Assembly (NCBI GenBank): GCA_018266105.1
Contig: JAFEBA010000055.1
Coordinates: 1 to 39,336, forward strand
From: a bacterium
GTDB lineage: Bacteria; Vulcanimicrobiota; Xenobia; Xenobiales; JADMJV01
DNA: 39,336 nucleotides
Reading direction: 5' to 3'
The notes below the pieces were generated by a model. It was not told the DNA's origin and did not search any database. It saw nothing but the letters and a program-made list of their open reading frames with translations. The translations under genes and the position numbers were made by a program. This document shows positions 24,431 through 33,119 of this stretch, in pieces (the first letter of the stretch is position 1; each line of letters starts with the position of its first letter).

Positions 24431-24813
24431 CGCGTGATGTTGTTGAGGTACATCGTGTGCACCACGCTATTGGTTCGATTTTGGAAGGTCCAGGTGATGT
24501 TCACCGTGGCAATTTTGAGGAACGGCTCCAAACTGGAGTCGGTGTCGTAAGCCAGAGACACCGTCGGGATAAAGTCGGTCCCGCCGTAAACCCATTTTTG
24601 GTAGGTGGGTGGGCTGGCCACATTGACGTTGTAGAAAGAACGGCTGCGCAGATCTTCCAGAATGGCCTGGGCGCAGTTGTCCGCTATGATTTGAGTCTCC
24701 CCGCGACGCACGGCCACGATCGACGAGGGATAAAGGTTAAGCACAAAGAGGACAATAAATCCGAATAGAACCGAGGCAAAGATGGTTTCGAGCAGGGTGA
24801 AGCCTTGCCTCAT
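24427..24813 (-). CDS. Type IV prepilin-like minor pilin (PilV/GspI-like)
   Basis: A 128-residue prepilin: MRQG-FTLLETIFASVLFGF carries the cleavage site and the N-methyl-Phe helix with Glu5. The small C-terminal part (QIIADNCAQAILEDLRSRSF, VNITWTFQNRTNS) fits GspI/PilV-type minor pilins. Start and stop codons overlap both neighbours by 4 bp (24810-24813 and 24427-24430), which indicates coupled translation with the large protein upstream and the pseudopilin downstream. Confidence 0.83.
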   Translation of the reverse strand: MRQGFTLLETIFASVLFGFIVLFVLNLYPSSIVAVRRGETQIIADNCAQAILEDLRSRSFYNVNVASPPTYQKWVYGGTDFIPTVSLAYDTDSSLEPFLKIATVNITWTFQNRTNSVVHTMYLNNITR

Positions 24814-26807
24814 TGCAGGGGCACTTCGCGCCAGTAAAGGATGCGAATGTTGTCCGCCAGGTTGACAAAGTTGCCGTTGGCCAGGCCCGGGTCGAGGCTG
24901 AAGGTGATTGTTTCACCAGGGCCCTGCGCGGTGCTCAGAGCGAGGTTATACTGGTGAAATGTCTCCATTTGTTGCATCGTGGCTTGATACTTGGCTATCG
25001 TGTAGGTCATGCCGCGGGGGAGATTTCCAGCACTTGGACCTGCCAGGAGTTTCTGATAAGCGCTCGCTGAACTGGAAATATTAGCTGTGATCTCGGCCGG
25101 AGTCAGTTGATTGGCTCCGAGCACTGCATTCCAGGAGTTGATTGTGGCAGCCTGGGCCGCCGTCTGCCAGGCCGGGTCGTCAGCTTGGTAGCTAACTCCG
25201 TTGACCTTTACGGTCACTTCGGAGGGTTGAATGGGCTGAACCGCTGCTGTCACAGGGACCTGATAATACGTACCGGGACTACCAGGTTTCTCTATTGACT
25301 CGTAGACTCCACCTGGAAGCACGTTGCCATTGATGTCAGCAGGTTGGTCTTGCGAGTCCATGGGCACTGGGATGTGGTACTCACCGGTCGAGGTTTCCTT
25401 GAAGCGACTTGAGTTAGTTACATTGATCTGGAAAGAAATGGGAGGGGGGGGGAGCAGCACCGGGACCCCGCCACGCACCACAGCGCCAAAAACCGGGTAA
25501 ATTGAAGCATTTACTTCCGGGAATGGTATGTTTTGCGGCAATTGCGCCGGTCCTCCGCCGACTGTGATGGTTGTTGTAGAAGAAGACCTGTTTTGCACCA
25601 TGTTGACGTTGGTGAACTCGATGGAGCTTGTATTTTTGGGTGCGGCGGCGCTGCCTATGATGTCGGCATAGTTGGCGGTTAGTTTGCCTTCGCTGTAGAG
25701 AAGCCCGGTGGTGCCGATGTGGTCAGTCGAGCTGCCGTCCAAAGTCACGTCCGATTTTGAAAGAATGGCGACCTCGTTGTTGGCCGCAATCGAGCCTGAA
25801 CCGTTGATCTTGATTGAGCCGGTCGCGATAATAGCGCCCTTGCCCTCGACCTTGCCAGTTATTTGGACATCACCTTTGACGTAAACAACCCCGTTATTCA
25901 GCTTGATCCCGTTGGTGTAGTTTAAAGCGCCATCTCGGTAGGCAAAGCCGTTCACCTGGTTGCTGGTCGGATTTGCGGTTGAGTAAGTGAGCACGTTGGG
26001 CTTCGCGCTGGTGTCGTAATCTTCGACTCGAATCGTGGGAATTCTTACGCTGGGTGCCTGGTAGCGCTTTTCTCCCTTCACTACAGCATTGCCAGAGAGC
26101 TGGCCCATACCCATCGTCTGGATGTCCCCTCGGACAGTGACATCATCCTTGAGGTCAATGGCCTTGGTCATATCCTGGCTGTTGCTGACCAGGCTGCCGG
26201 GAAGCCATTTGCTCTGATCGTTGGCGTCAGCCAGGTTGTCCACGCTGGCAACGTTTGAGGTGCCCGCAATGGAGATCGGCCCGCCGGAGGCCATCGAGTA
26301 GGGGAAGGGGGGCACCCATAGCACGCACTCCATGGCGCGCTCCACACCGTGGTCCACACCCACGGCTCGCAGGTAGAGCGAGTGCGCGGGTATGCTACCA
26401 GAACCGTTGCCGATCGGCGCGGAAGAGGTGCCCGCCAGATTGTTCAATGAGGAAATCAACACCGGGTTCTTGAGTGTGCCATTAAGCGTATTTAGCTCGG
26501 TCGGATCAAAGGTTAGGATTCCTCGTTCGTCCTTGGGCGCAGTGGCTGAGGGCAAGGGAGTGAAGCCTGAGTAGTTGGGATTGCAGTAGCGAGTCGGCTG
26601 GGCCAGGACCTGAGCGGCTGCTCGCGACAAGCAATCTTCGGCCAGGTTGCGTGCGTTTTGAGAATGATGCAGGCGGTTGGAGACGCTGAGGTGATGAAAA
26701 GAGGTGCCGGCCACGGTCAGGCCTAGCAGCAGCAGCAGCGTGCTGGCTGTGAGCACCGTCAAGATGCCAGCGCCGCGCTTTTTGGAGAATCCTCGGCGTG
26801 TTTGCAT
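24810..26807 (-). CDS. Large PilX-like protein with polymer-forming (bactofilin-like) beta repeats
   Basis: A 665-residue protein. The N-terminus is PilX-like (KKRGAGILTVLTASTLLLLLGLTVAG, then LHHSQNARNLAEDCLSRAA), which anchors it in the membrane like a minor pilin without a classic cleavage site. The centre (about 215-400) has short valine/glycine strands typical of polymer-forming beta-helical domains: DVTVRGDIQTMG, GVVYVKGDVQITGKVEGKG and AIIATGSIKINGSGSIAANN. The last third (PPPPISFQINVTNSS, VTVKVNGVSY, LNGNFVNLADNIRILYW) may be a separate globular part. It is far larger than PilX, suggesting a structural element at the pilus base or tip. It sits 12 bp after the PilC/GspF gene. Confidence 0.72.
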   Translation of the reverse strand: MQTRRGFSKKRGAGILTVLTASTLLLLLGLTVAGTSFHHLSVSNRLHHSQNARNLAEDCLSRAAAQVLAQPTRYCNPNYSGFTPLPSATAPKDERGILTFDPTELNTLNGTLKNPVLISSLNNLAGTSSAPIGNGSGSIPAHSLYLRAVGVDHGVERAMECVLWVPPFPYSMASGGPISIAGTSNVASVDNLADANDQSKWLPGSLVSNSQDMTKAIDLKDDVTVRGDIQTMGMGQLSGNAVVKGEKRYQAPSVRIPTIRVEDYDTSAKPNVLTYSTANPTSNQVNGFAYRDGALNYTNGIKLNNGVVYVKGDVQITGKVEGKGAIIATGSIKINGSGSIAANNEVAILSKSDVTLDGSSTDHIGTTGLLYSEGKLTANYADIIGSAAAPKNTSSIEFTNVNMVQNRSSSTTTITVGGGPAQLPQNIPFPEVNASIYPVFGAVVRGGVPVLLPPPPISFQINVTNSSRFKETSTGEYHIPVPMDSQDQPADINGNVLPGGVYESIEKPGSPGTYYQVPVTAAVQPIQPSEVTVKVNGVSYQADDPAWQTAAQAATINSWNAVLGANQLTPAEITANISSSASAYQKLLAGPSAGNLPRGMTYTIAKYQATMQQMETFHQYNLALSTAQGPGETITFSLDPGLANGNFVNLADNIRILYWREVPLQ

Positions 26808-26819
26808 ATCAGCTCTCCT

Positions 26820-27962
26820 TCAGTGCATATTCTCGATAACCTGTGACATCGGCAGCATGGTGGCCAGCACCAGCGTGCCCACCATGGCTCCGATGAAGGC
26901 CATAATGGCCGGCTCAAGCATTGCGGTGAAAATGTCCAGCGAGTGGTCCACTTCGGCTTCATACATCTCGGCTGCTTTTTGCAGCAGTGAACCCAGGCTG
27001 GCGGATTCCTCACCCGCCTGTACCATATTTAACATAAGCTTGGGGAAAAAACCGGTGGATTCCAAGCTGGTGGCAAAAGAATCCCCCTGGCTTAGAGTGT
27101 CTGTCGCCCCTTTGATGGAGTCAATCAGCAGAGGATTGTCGGTCACCTCGGCCGAGATGGTCAGCGAATTGAGGGGGTTCATGCCGCACTCGATTTGCAC
27201 GCTCAGAGCTCGCGAGAAGCGGGCGTAGGCCAGGGCGCGATAGACGGAGCCCAGTCCCGGCACCCTCTCGACCAGGCGGGCAACAACCTTTTGGTTTTCT
27301 CGGTGGCGCCACCAGCTCGGCAGGAAAAACCAGCCCAGGACGCCGACCGCGATGGACAGCCCATAAAAGAGAGGGCTGCGCAAGAAGGTGGTCACTTTCA
27401 TCACGACCACCGTGATCAGTGGGGGCTCTACGCCGGAACCCTGAATGAGCTCGAACATTCCCTTCATGATGTAGGGGGGGATGGTGATCATCATGATGGT
27501 TGCGATCACGAAGATAAAAAACGGGTAACCCAGAGCGCTTTTGACTTTGAGCACCAGGGCGCGCTCTTTTTCTTCGTAGCGGCTCAGTTCCAGCAAGACC
27601 TGGTCGAGCAGGCCCGTCTTCTCGCCCATCTGGACCAGGCGCAACTGCAGCTTGGAGAATGCGCGTGGATAACAAGCCATGGCCGCCGACAAGGGAAATC
27701 CGTTTTGCACGCGCTGAGCCATGCCTCGACAGACCTCGCTCAGGGCCGGATCGTCAGCCTGATCGGCCAGATAGTCCAGTGAGCGGTCGACCGTGACTCC
27801 GGCCAGCACCATTGTGCTCAGGGAGCGCAGGAACACGGTTTTTGACTCAGCTTTCGGGCGCGTCTGCTCGATTTGACTGAGTCTCTGATTGGGGCGCGCG
27901 GGCGTAGCGGGGCGGCGCGAGCTAGTCTGGCTCACTTTTGTCGATGTCAGGATGAGAGTCAT
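26820..27962 (-). CDS. GspF/PilC-family inner-membrane assembly protein
   Basis: A 380-residue polytopic protein of the T2SSF family. A ~45-residue basic cytoplasmic leader is followed by the first F domain (FLRSLSTMVLAGVTVDRSL, VQNGFPLSAAMACYP, LVQMGEKTGLLDQVL), membrane segments (YPFFIFVIATIMMITIPPYI, LFYGLSIAVGVLGWFFLP) and the second F domain (FSRALSVQIECGMNPLNSL, MVQAGEESASLGSLL, ending LVLATMLPMSQVI). It is the platform that recruits the assembly ATPase in type IV pili and type II secretion. It heads the operon; the ribosome site GGGAGGG is 10 bp upstream of ATG 27962. No assembly ATPase lies in the window. Confidence 0.92.
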   Translation of the reverse strand: MTLILTSTKVSQTSSRRPATPARPNQRLSQIEQTRPKAESKTVFLRSLSTMVLAGVTVDRSLDYLADQADDPALSEVCRGMAQRVQNGFPLSAAMACYPRAFSKLQLRLVQMGEKTGLLDQVLLELSRYEEKERALVLKVKSALGYPFFIFVIATIMMITIPPYIMKGMFELIQGSGVEPPLITVVVMKVTTFLRSPLFYGLSIAVGVLGWFFLPSWWRHRENQKVVARLVERVPGLGSVYRALAYARFSRALSVQIECGMNPLNSLTISAEVTDNPLLIDSIKGATDTLSQGDSFATSLESTGFFPKLMLNMVQAGEESASLGSLLQKAAEMYEAEVDHSLDIFTAMLEPAIMAFIGAMVGTLVLATMLPMSQVIENMH

Positions 27963-28032
27963 TGAAAGGCCGCCCTCCCAAGATGCTCATCTTCACTCCC
28001 TGGCTGCCCGCTCTTACGGCAGGGCTAGTCTG

Positions 28033-28061
28033 ATAATACCAGTACCCGATGCCGTAGACAA
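28033..28061 (-). promoter_or_regulatory. Candidate extended -10 promoter of the pilin/kinase operon
   Basis: On the minus strand TTGTCT (28061-28056) and TATTAT (28038-28033) are 17 bp apart, with a TG one base before the -10 (extended -10). It lies ~71 bp upstream of the GspF/PilC start and is the only good sigma-70 site in the divergent gap. Confidence 0.6.
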
Positions 28062-28146
28062 GTCAGGTCGCTGTCAAGATGGCGTTCGCCTTTACTCGGG
28101 CTGGCCCTTGAAGGGAGGGAGATTTTCCGATCCGAAGCACGTGGCC

Positions 28147-29694
28147 GTGCAAATTAACGAACGAGTGGTCGTGCTCGACTACGGCTCACAATATAACTTA
28201 CTGATCGTGCGGCGCCTGCGCGAAATCGGCGCTTACGCGGAACTCATCGACCCCGACCAAAGCTGGACACAGCTTTCCCAGGGAGTGCCGGTGAAGGCCG
28301 TCATTCTCTCGGGCGGACCGAACAGCGTTTATGAAGCTGGCGCGCCTCGTTTGCCGGAAGGTCTGATCGAATCAGGTATTCCGGTGCTGGGCATCTGTTA
28401 CGGTATGCAACTGCTGGCCAAAGAGTTGGGCGGACAGGTGGTGGCCTCCAAGCGCCGTGAATACGGACCGGCCAATTTTCGGCTGCATCATCCTTCTCCG
28501 CTCTGGAATGGTCTGGCCGAAAGCGAGCCCTGTTGGATGAGTCACGGGGATCAAGTTTTCAAGTTGCCGGTGGGATTTGAGTCTCTGGCCTCCACCGATA
28601 CGGCCCTGGCCGCGATGGGCGACGAGAAACGTAAGATTTACGCGCTTCAGTTTCATCCCGAAGTTACTCACACCCCGGCCGGCAAGCAGATTTTGCGAAA
28701 TTTTGTTGAACTGGCCGGTTGCGAACTGAGCTGGACGGCCGGTAACTTTGTGGAGGCCAGTTTGGGCGAGATCGCCCAGCAAATTGGTGATTCGCGAGTG
28801 GTGTGCGCCTTGTCGGGTGGAGTGGATTCGACTGTGGCCGCGGTGTTGGTGCATCGGGCCATTGGCAATCGACTGACCTGTTTGTTTGTTGACAATGGCC
28901 TGTTACGTCAGGATGAGGGGGATCAGGTGATGAGTTCGCTCTCACACCTGGGTCTGCAGGTTCGTCGCATCAACGCTCAGGAGCGGTTTCTGTCCGAGTT
29001 GAAGGGGCATACCGAGCCCGAGATCAAGCGTAAGAAGGTGGGCGAGACCTTCATTCGAGTTTTTGAAGATCAGGTCCATGAGTTGGGCGATGTCCCGTAC
29101 CTGGTGCAGGGCACACTCTATCCAGACGTCATCGAAAGTGGCCACGGCGGCCACAAGAAGGCCCACAATATCAAGACCCACCACAATGTCGGTGGTTTGC
29201 CTGAAGACCTGACCTTCAAACTGGTGGAGCCGCTGCGTCAACTCTTTAAAGATGAGGTGCGACGGGTGGGTCGCGAATTGGGCATCGATACTGCTTTGTT
29301 GGAACGGCAGCCCTTTCCGGGTCCGGGCATGGCGGTGCGCTGCCTGGGAGAAGTTCGCGAAGATCGCCTGGTGGTGCTGCGCGCCGCCGATGCCATTGTG
29401 CGTCAGGAGTTGGACCAGTTGCCGTTGCAAGGACCGGGTCGCCGGCCCTGGCAGTATTTTGCCGCTCTTTTGCCGGTGAAGTCCGTGGGTGTGCAAGGAG
29501 ATGCGCGCGCGTACGCAGAGGTGGTGGTCGTTCGGGCGGTCTACTCCGAAGATGCTATGACGGCCCAGGTGGCCGACCTGGATCACGGCCTGCTGACGAG
29601 ACTGGCCACGCGCATTGTGAATGAGGTTTCCGGAGTGAGCCGGGTGGTTTACGATATCACCCCCAAGCCCCCCGGCACGATTGAATGGGAGTAG
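28147..29694 (+). CDS. guaA: GMP synthase (glutamine-hydrolysing)
   Basis: A 515-residue enzyme of normal length from GTG 28147 (GTG 28141 also possible; the frame is open to 27889, but that part is not GuaA). The class I amidotransferase domain shows VVLDYGSQYN, ILSGGPNSVYE, catalytic Cys in LGICYGMQL and His/Glu in LQFHPEVTHT. The ATP-pyrophosphatase domain has the P-loop ALSGGVDSTVAAVL, and the dimerisation domain ends with ITPKPPGTIEWE. It converts XMP, glutamine and ATP to GMP. The stop lies 4 bp before the TTG of tyrS, so the two are co-transcribed. No purine riboswitch is recognisable upstream. Confidence 0.98.
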   Translation: MQINERVVVLDYGSQYNLLIVRRLREIGAYAELIDPDQSWTQLSQGVPVKAVILSGGPNSVYEAGAPRLPEGLIESGIPVLGICYGMQLLAKELGGQVVASKRREYGPANFRLHHPSPLWNGLAESEPCWMSHGDQVFKLPVGFESLASTDTALAAMGDEKRKIYALQFHPEVTHTPAGKQILRNFVELAGCELSWTAGNFVEASLGEIAQQIGDSRVVCALSGGVDSTVAAVLVHRAIGNRLTCLFVDNGLLRQDEGDQVMSSLSHLGLQVRRINAQERFLSELKGHTEPEIKRKKVGETFIRVFEDQVHELGDVPYLVQGTLYPDVIESGHGGHKKAHNIKTHHNVGGLPEDLTFKLVEPLRQLFKDEVRRVGRELGIDTALLERQPFPGPGMAVRCLGEVREDRLVVLRAADAIVRQELDQLPLQGPGRRPWQYFAALLPVKSVGVQGDARAYAEVVVVRAVYSEDAMTAQVADLDHGLLTRLATRIVNEVSGVSRVVYDITPKPPGTIEWE

Positions 29695-29698
29695 TGTT

Positions 29699-30904
29699 TT
29701 GAGTAGCCTGAGTCCTGAAGAACAACTGATCAAGCTGAAGCGCGGCTGCGCCGAAATTATTAGCGAACAAGATCTGCTGGAGCGCATCAAGCTTTGCGCC
29801 AAAGAGAAGCGGCCCATGCGCATCAAGTTGGGATTGGACCCGACCGCGCCCCATATTCACCTGGGTTTTGCGGTGGTGTTGCGCAAGCTTCGCCAGTTTC
29901 AGGACCTGGGTCATCAGGTGGTGCTGCTGATCGGTGACTTCACGGCTCGAGTGGGCGATCCTACGGGACGCTCGGAGACGCGCAAGGTGCTGACGCCGGA
30001 AGAGATTGAGAGCAATGCTCGTACCTATCGCGATCAGCTTTCTCTGATTTTAGATCCAGAAAAGACCGAGGTTCGCTTCAATAGCGAATGGCTCATGCCC
30101 ATGAGCTTTGCCGATTTGCTGGGGCTGACCTCGAAGTATACGGTGGCTCAACTGCTGGAGCGAGACGATTTCACCAAGCGCTATAAAGGTGGTATTCCCA
30201 TCGGCGTGCACGAGCTGCTCTACCCTCTGATGCAGGGCTACGATTCGGTGGCTCTGCGCAGTGACGTGGAGATGGGTGGAACCGACCAGAAGTTCAATAA
30301 CCTGGTGGGTCGCGTGCTGCAGCGCGAATATGACCAGTTGCCCCAAATTGTATTCCTGATGCCCATCCTGGAGGGTCTGGACGGCGTCCAGAAGATGAGT
30401 AAATCCCTCAATAACTACGTGGGCATCGCCGAACCTCCCAAAGAGATGTTCGGTAAGCTGATGTCCATTCCGGATTCTCTGATGCGGCGCTACTTTGAGC
30501 TGTGCACGGAGGTGGACATGGTCGAGGTCGATCGCCGCCTGGCCCAGGACCACCCTCGCGATTGTAAGATGTGGTTGGGGCGCGAGATTATCACGATTTA
30601 CCACGGTGCCGCAGCCGCCCAGGAAGCTCAGGACGAGTTTGTGCGCGTTTTCTCGCAAAAGGAGAATCCCACCGATATGCCTGTCTTCCGAGTCACGCCC
30701 GAGCTGGCGCCAGAAGGCAAAGTCGGACTGGCCCGACTTTTGCTGGCGGCCGAGCTGGCCCCCAGCAACAAAGAGGCCCGCCGTCTGATCGAGCAAGGGG
30801 CCGTTCAGTGGGAGGGTGAAAAGCGGACCGATCCGGGCGATCTGTCTCTCGGTCAGGGTGGAGTGCTGAAAGTGGGCAGGCGCTTTTGTCGGGTGGAAGT
30901 CTGA
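29699..30904 (+). CDS. tyrS: Tyrosyl-tRNA synthetase
   Basis: A 401-residue class Ic synthetase. TTG 29699 is chosen because GGGAG sits 7 bp upstream; the ATG-like extension to 29681 overlaps guaA. The HIGH motif is HIHLG (in DPTAPHIHLGF), and the KMSKS loop is KMSKS in VQKMSKSLNN. LRSDVEMGGTDQKFN is the tyrosine-site segment. A C-terminal S4-like RNA-binding domain (LLLAAELAPSNKEARRLIEQG, VLKVGRRFCRVEV) is complete. The HIHLG form and size fit the TyrRZ-type enzyme. It is cytoplasmic and co-transcribed with guaA. Confidence 0.97.
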   Translation: MSSLSPEEQLIKLKRGCAEIISEQDLLERIKLCAKEKRPMRIKLGLDPTAPHIHLGFAVVLRKLRQFQDLGHQVVLLIGDFTARVGDPTGRSETRKVLTPEEIESNARTYRDQLSLILDPEKTEVRFNSEWLMPMSFADLLGLTSKYTVAQLLERDDFTKRYKGGIPIGVHELLYPLMQGYDSVALRSDVEMGGTDQKFNNLVGRVLQREYDQLPQIVFLMPILEGLDGVQKMSKSLNNYVGIAEPPKEMFGKLMSIPDSLMRRYFELCTEVDMVEVDRRLAQDHPRDCKMWLGREIITIYHGAAAAQEAQDEFVRVFSQKENPTDMPVFRVTPELAPEGKVGLARLLLAAELAPSNKEARRLIEQGAVQWEGEKRTDPGDLSLGQGGVLKVGRRFCRVEV

Positions 30905-30940
30905 CCTTTACTTTGCGCGAAAAAATTTACGTTTGGTCTC

Positions 30941-30969
30941 TTGCCCTGAGGCGTGTACTGAGGGATACT
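30941..30969 (+). promoter_or_regulatory. Candidate promoter of the RTX-like secreted protein gene
   Basis: TTGCCC (30941-30946) and GATACT (30964-30969) are 17 bp apart, 37 bp after the tyrS stop and 40 bp before the next start. Each box matches 4/6 to consensus. The downstream gene has AGGAGG at 31000-31005. Confidence 0.5.
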
Positions 30970-31009
30970 TAGAGATATATAGGTTCGAATTGGATTTTCA
31001 GGAGGTAGT

Positions 31010-32149
31010 GTGAAACAGTTTACGTTGGCCGTCGGATTGACCACCACGGGCTTGATGTTGGGATTGGCTTCGCTGCCCAGCTTCGCAGCTACGCCCCAGG
31101 CGGGCAATTCGGTGATTACGAACACCACTTCGACCTCGTCGCACACCTTCGTTCACGACACTCAAGTCAACATTAATAACTACCTGACTAAGGTGTTGGG
31201 GTTGGCTACCTGGGAAGGTCCCGGTGCGGAAAACCCCTTTACTGACCGACAGGTCTACTCGGGTTCCTTCAATCTTCCGGCCGGTTCGCAGGAAGTGCAG
31301 CATGCTTACAACGATGCAGTAGCGGCTGTTCAGTCAACTTTGGATAGCACGGGTGGCCGTGGGCAGGTTCAGATCGGTAGCGATGTTCAGACCACCAGCA
31401 GCAGTAGCTCCAACACCGTTGAGACTGGTCGCACCACTACTGTGACTGCCACAACTGAGACCACCATCGGGCCCGGCACGGTCATTATTGGTGACAGGGA
31501 TTCTGGCGGCACGATCTTTAACGTGGTTGCTGGTGGAACGAATATTAATATCAATACCGACACCCAGACCGACATCAATACCACCACCACCACCACTACC
31601 ATCACCGACACCACTTACACGGTGAGTGGCACGCTTTACTCCAGCCCGATCGTGCTGAACCTGAGCGGTGATGGCAAGCTGGGCGCCAGCGATGGTCACT
31701 GGTTGCCTCACCCCAAGTCCTTCTATAACAAGCACCGCGTGCTCTTCGACTTCTACGGCAACGGCTTCCCTGTCGCCATGGAATGGGTTGGCTCCAACGA
31801 CGGTTTGCTGGTTCATCCCAAGTCGGACGGCAGTGTGGATGGTACCTGCTTGTTTGGCAATGCCAATGGCTACGCCAATGGTTACGAGCAGCTGGCGGCC
31901 CTGGACCTGAACATGGACGGACACGTCTCGGGCAAGGAACTGGCCGGGCTGTCGGTCTGGCAGGACAAGAACACCAACGGCAAGTGCGAAGCGGGCGAGC
32001 TGCAGAGCGTGGCTCAGTTGGGCATCACCGATTTGAATCTGAAGCACAGCCAGTACAAGAGCAGCTTCACTATGAAGGGCAAGACGCAAGCCATGTATGA
32101 TTGGTGGCCCACCATGTTCGAGCTGAAGAAGAACAAGCAGCCGGTCTAG
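31010..32149 (+). CDS. Secreted protein with Thr/Ser-rich linker and RTX-like EF-hand module
   Basis: A 379-residue Sec-exported protein from GTG 31010 with AGGAGG 4 bases upstream. The signal peptide (MKQFTLAVGLTTTGLMLGLA...SFA) leads to an Asn/Thr-rich region whose centre is a run of Thr codons (TDINTTTTTTTITDTT). The C-terminal ~165 residues match a module usually found inside giant RTX proteins: GDGKLGAS, VLFDFYGNGF, AMEWVGSNDGLLV, GSVDGTCLFGNANGYANG and two EF-hand-like loops LDLNMDGHVSGKEL and QDKNTNGKCEAGEL, closing LGITDLNL. Here it stands alone behind a Sec signal. It probably binds calcium outside the cell. A strong terminator follows. Confidence 0.78.
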   Translation: MKQFTLAVGLTTTGLMLGLASLPSFAATPQAGNSVITNTTSTSSHTFVHDTQVNINNYLTKVLGLATWEGPGAENPFTDRQVYSGSFNLPAGSQEVQHAYNDAVAAVQSTLDSTGGRGQVQIGSDVQTTSSSSSNTVETGRTTTVTATTETTIGPGTVIIGDRDSGGTIFNVVAGGTNININTDTQTDINTTTTTTTITDTTYTVSGTLYSSPIVLNLSGDGKLGASDGHWLPHPKSFYNKHRVLFDFYGNGFPVAMEWVGSNDGLLVHPKSDGSVDGTCLFGNANGYANGYEQLAALDLNMDGHVSGKELAGLSVWQDKNTNGKCEAGELQSVAQLGITDLNLKHSQYKSSFTMKGKTQAMYDWWPTMFELKKNKQPV

Positions 32150-32163
32150 CGGTCAGTTGCAAA

Positions 32164-32200
32164 GAAAAACGGCCCGGCGGCTTCGCTCGGGCCGTTTTTC
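32164..32200. terminator. Strong bidirectional intrinsic terminator
   Basis: GAAAAACGGCCCG (32164-32176) and CGGGCCGTTTTTC (32188-32200) form a perfect 13-bp stem with an 11-base loop; the A-tract and T-tract make it functional on both strands. It ends the + gene at 31010 and the - gene at 32218. Confidence 0.92.
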
Positions 32201-32217
32201 TTTTTGTGGAGTGAAGG

Positions 32218-32991
32218 CTAGGAGGCCGCCAGCAGGTGGGCCAGTCGGTCCAGTTCGCCCGTGGAGATCGGGCTGCCCAGCAGGTCCCGCACGGTGTGGC
32301 CGACGAGGCCGATCTCTCGCGACGGAAGGAGCCCGGCTTCCAGCCGCGCGCGCCAATCAGGTGCGTGGACTTCCTGAGTATCGGCGCTCAGGAGGCGCAG
32401 TCTGAGGTTTTCCCTGAGGGCCTCGTCCCAGCCGTTTTCGTCTCCATCCATATGCAGCGCCGTCCATTGGGAATCGGACCAGCCTGCAGTGAGTACCAGG
32501 GCATCCAGCTGGTAGGCGCGTTCTCCCGCGCACACCCGAACCTGCGGCCAGAGCACATAGCGCCAGTTGCTGGAATCCCAGCTGAGATAGGGTAGGGGCT
32601 GGATGCCGATGGGCAGACGCCGTTCGTCCACCAGGCCGTGTGCCCAAAAACCTAACTCCACCGGAGAAATTTCGCCCAGTGTGGCCCCGTCTTTGAGCAA
32701 TCGACACCAGGCCAGCGCCTGCAATAAGGTGCACGGGACCTGCTGACAAAAATCCGTAGGAGGCATGGGCAGCTGCCAGTCGGCACAGGCGCTTGCTGCC
32801 TTTTCCCAGTTTTTCAAGTTTCGCTCCGAGCGGCCCTGGGCCTCAAGAAAGGTTTTCAGCAATTCCAGCTCTCGCTCACGGCCTTGGAGTTTGCCCGCCT
32901 CTAACTGTTGAATTACCGCCAGTGATACGCCGGTTTTGCGCGCCAGTCTGAGTTGGGTTAAGCCCATTTCGGTCCGTCGTTTTTTTAGCAT
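32218..32991 (-). CDS. XRE-type HTH protein with unknown C-terminal domain
   Basis: A 257-residue protein from ATG 32991, chosen because AGGAGGAAC lies just upstream; the open frame begins at 33072 but lacks a ribosome site there. The N-terminal helix-turn-helix (MLKKRRTEMGLTQLRLARKT, then GVSLAVIQQLEAGK) is an XRE/Cro-type DNA-binding domain. The rest (~60-257) is a helical/strand-mixed part rich in Trp (LLQALAWCRLLKDGATLGEIS, YLSWDSSNWRYVLWPQV) with no assigned family. It is divergent from the F420-type oxidoreductase gene at 33120 and may regulate it. TTGACA at 33077-33072 could be a -35 for this gene, but its -10 is weak. Confidence 0.75.
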   Translation of the reverse strand: MLKKRRTEMGLTQLRLARKTGVSLAVIQQLEAGKLQGRERELELLKTFLEAQGRSERNLKNWEKAASACADWQLPMPPTDFCQQVPCTLLQALAWCRLLKDGATLGEISPVELGFWAHGLVDERRLPIGIQPLPYLSWDSSNWRYVLWPQVRVCAGERAYQLDALVLTAGWSDSQWTALHMDGDENGWDEALRENLRLRLLSADTQEVHAPDWRARLEAGLLPSREIGLVGHTVRDLLGSPISTGELDRLAHLLAAS

Positions 32992-33119
32992 GTTGTGTTC
33001 CTCCTGAGCTCCAGGATAGGCCAGCGGCATCGAAAAAGAGGTTAGAAAAGTTCTGCCGTTCTTATTTCTCATGTCAACCTTTTGGGGGAGCCGGGCGCTC
33101 CTTTGAGAAACCGTCCCCT

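Noticed and set aside
27889..28146. Upstream extension of guaA
   Set aside because: The extra 86 codons show no amidotransferase similarity, and GuaA of normal length starts at GTG 28147 or 28141.
28020..28146. Purine riboswitch before guaA
   Set aside because: No recognisable three-way-junction core or conserved loops; only promoter-like sequence on the other strand.
31560..31620. Thr-codon repeat as a CRISPR or mobile element
   Set aside because: It is an in-frame ACC/ACT run within a secreted-protein linker, not spaced repeats.
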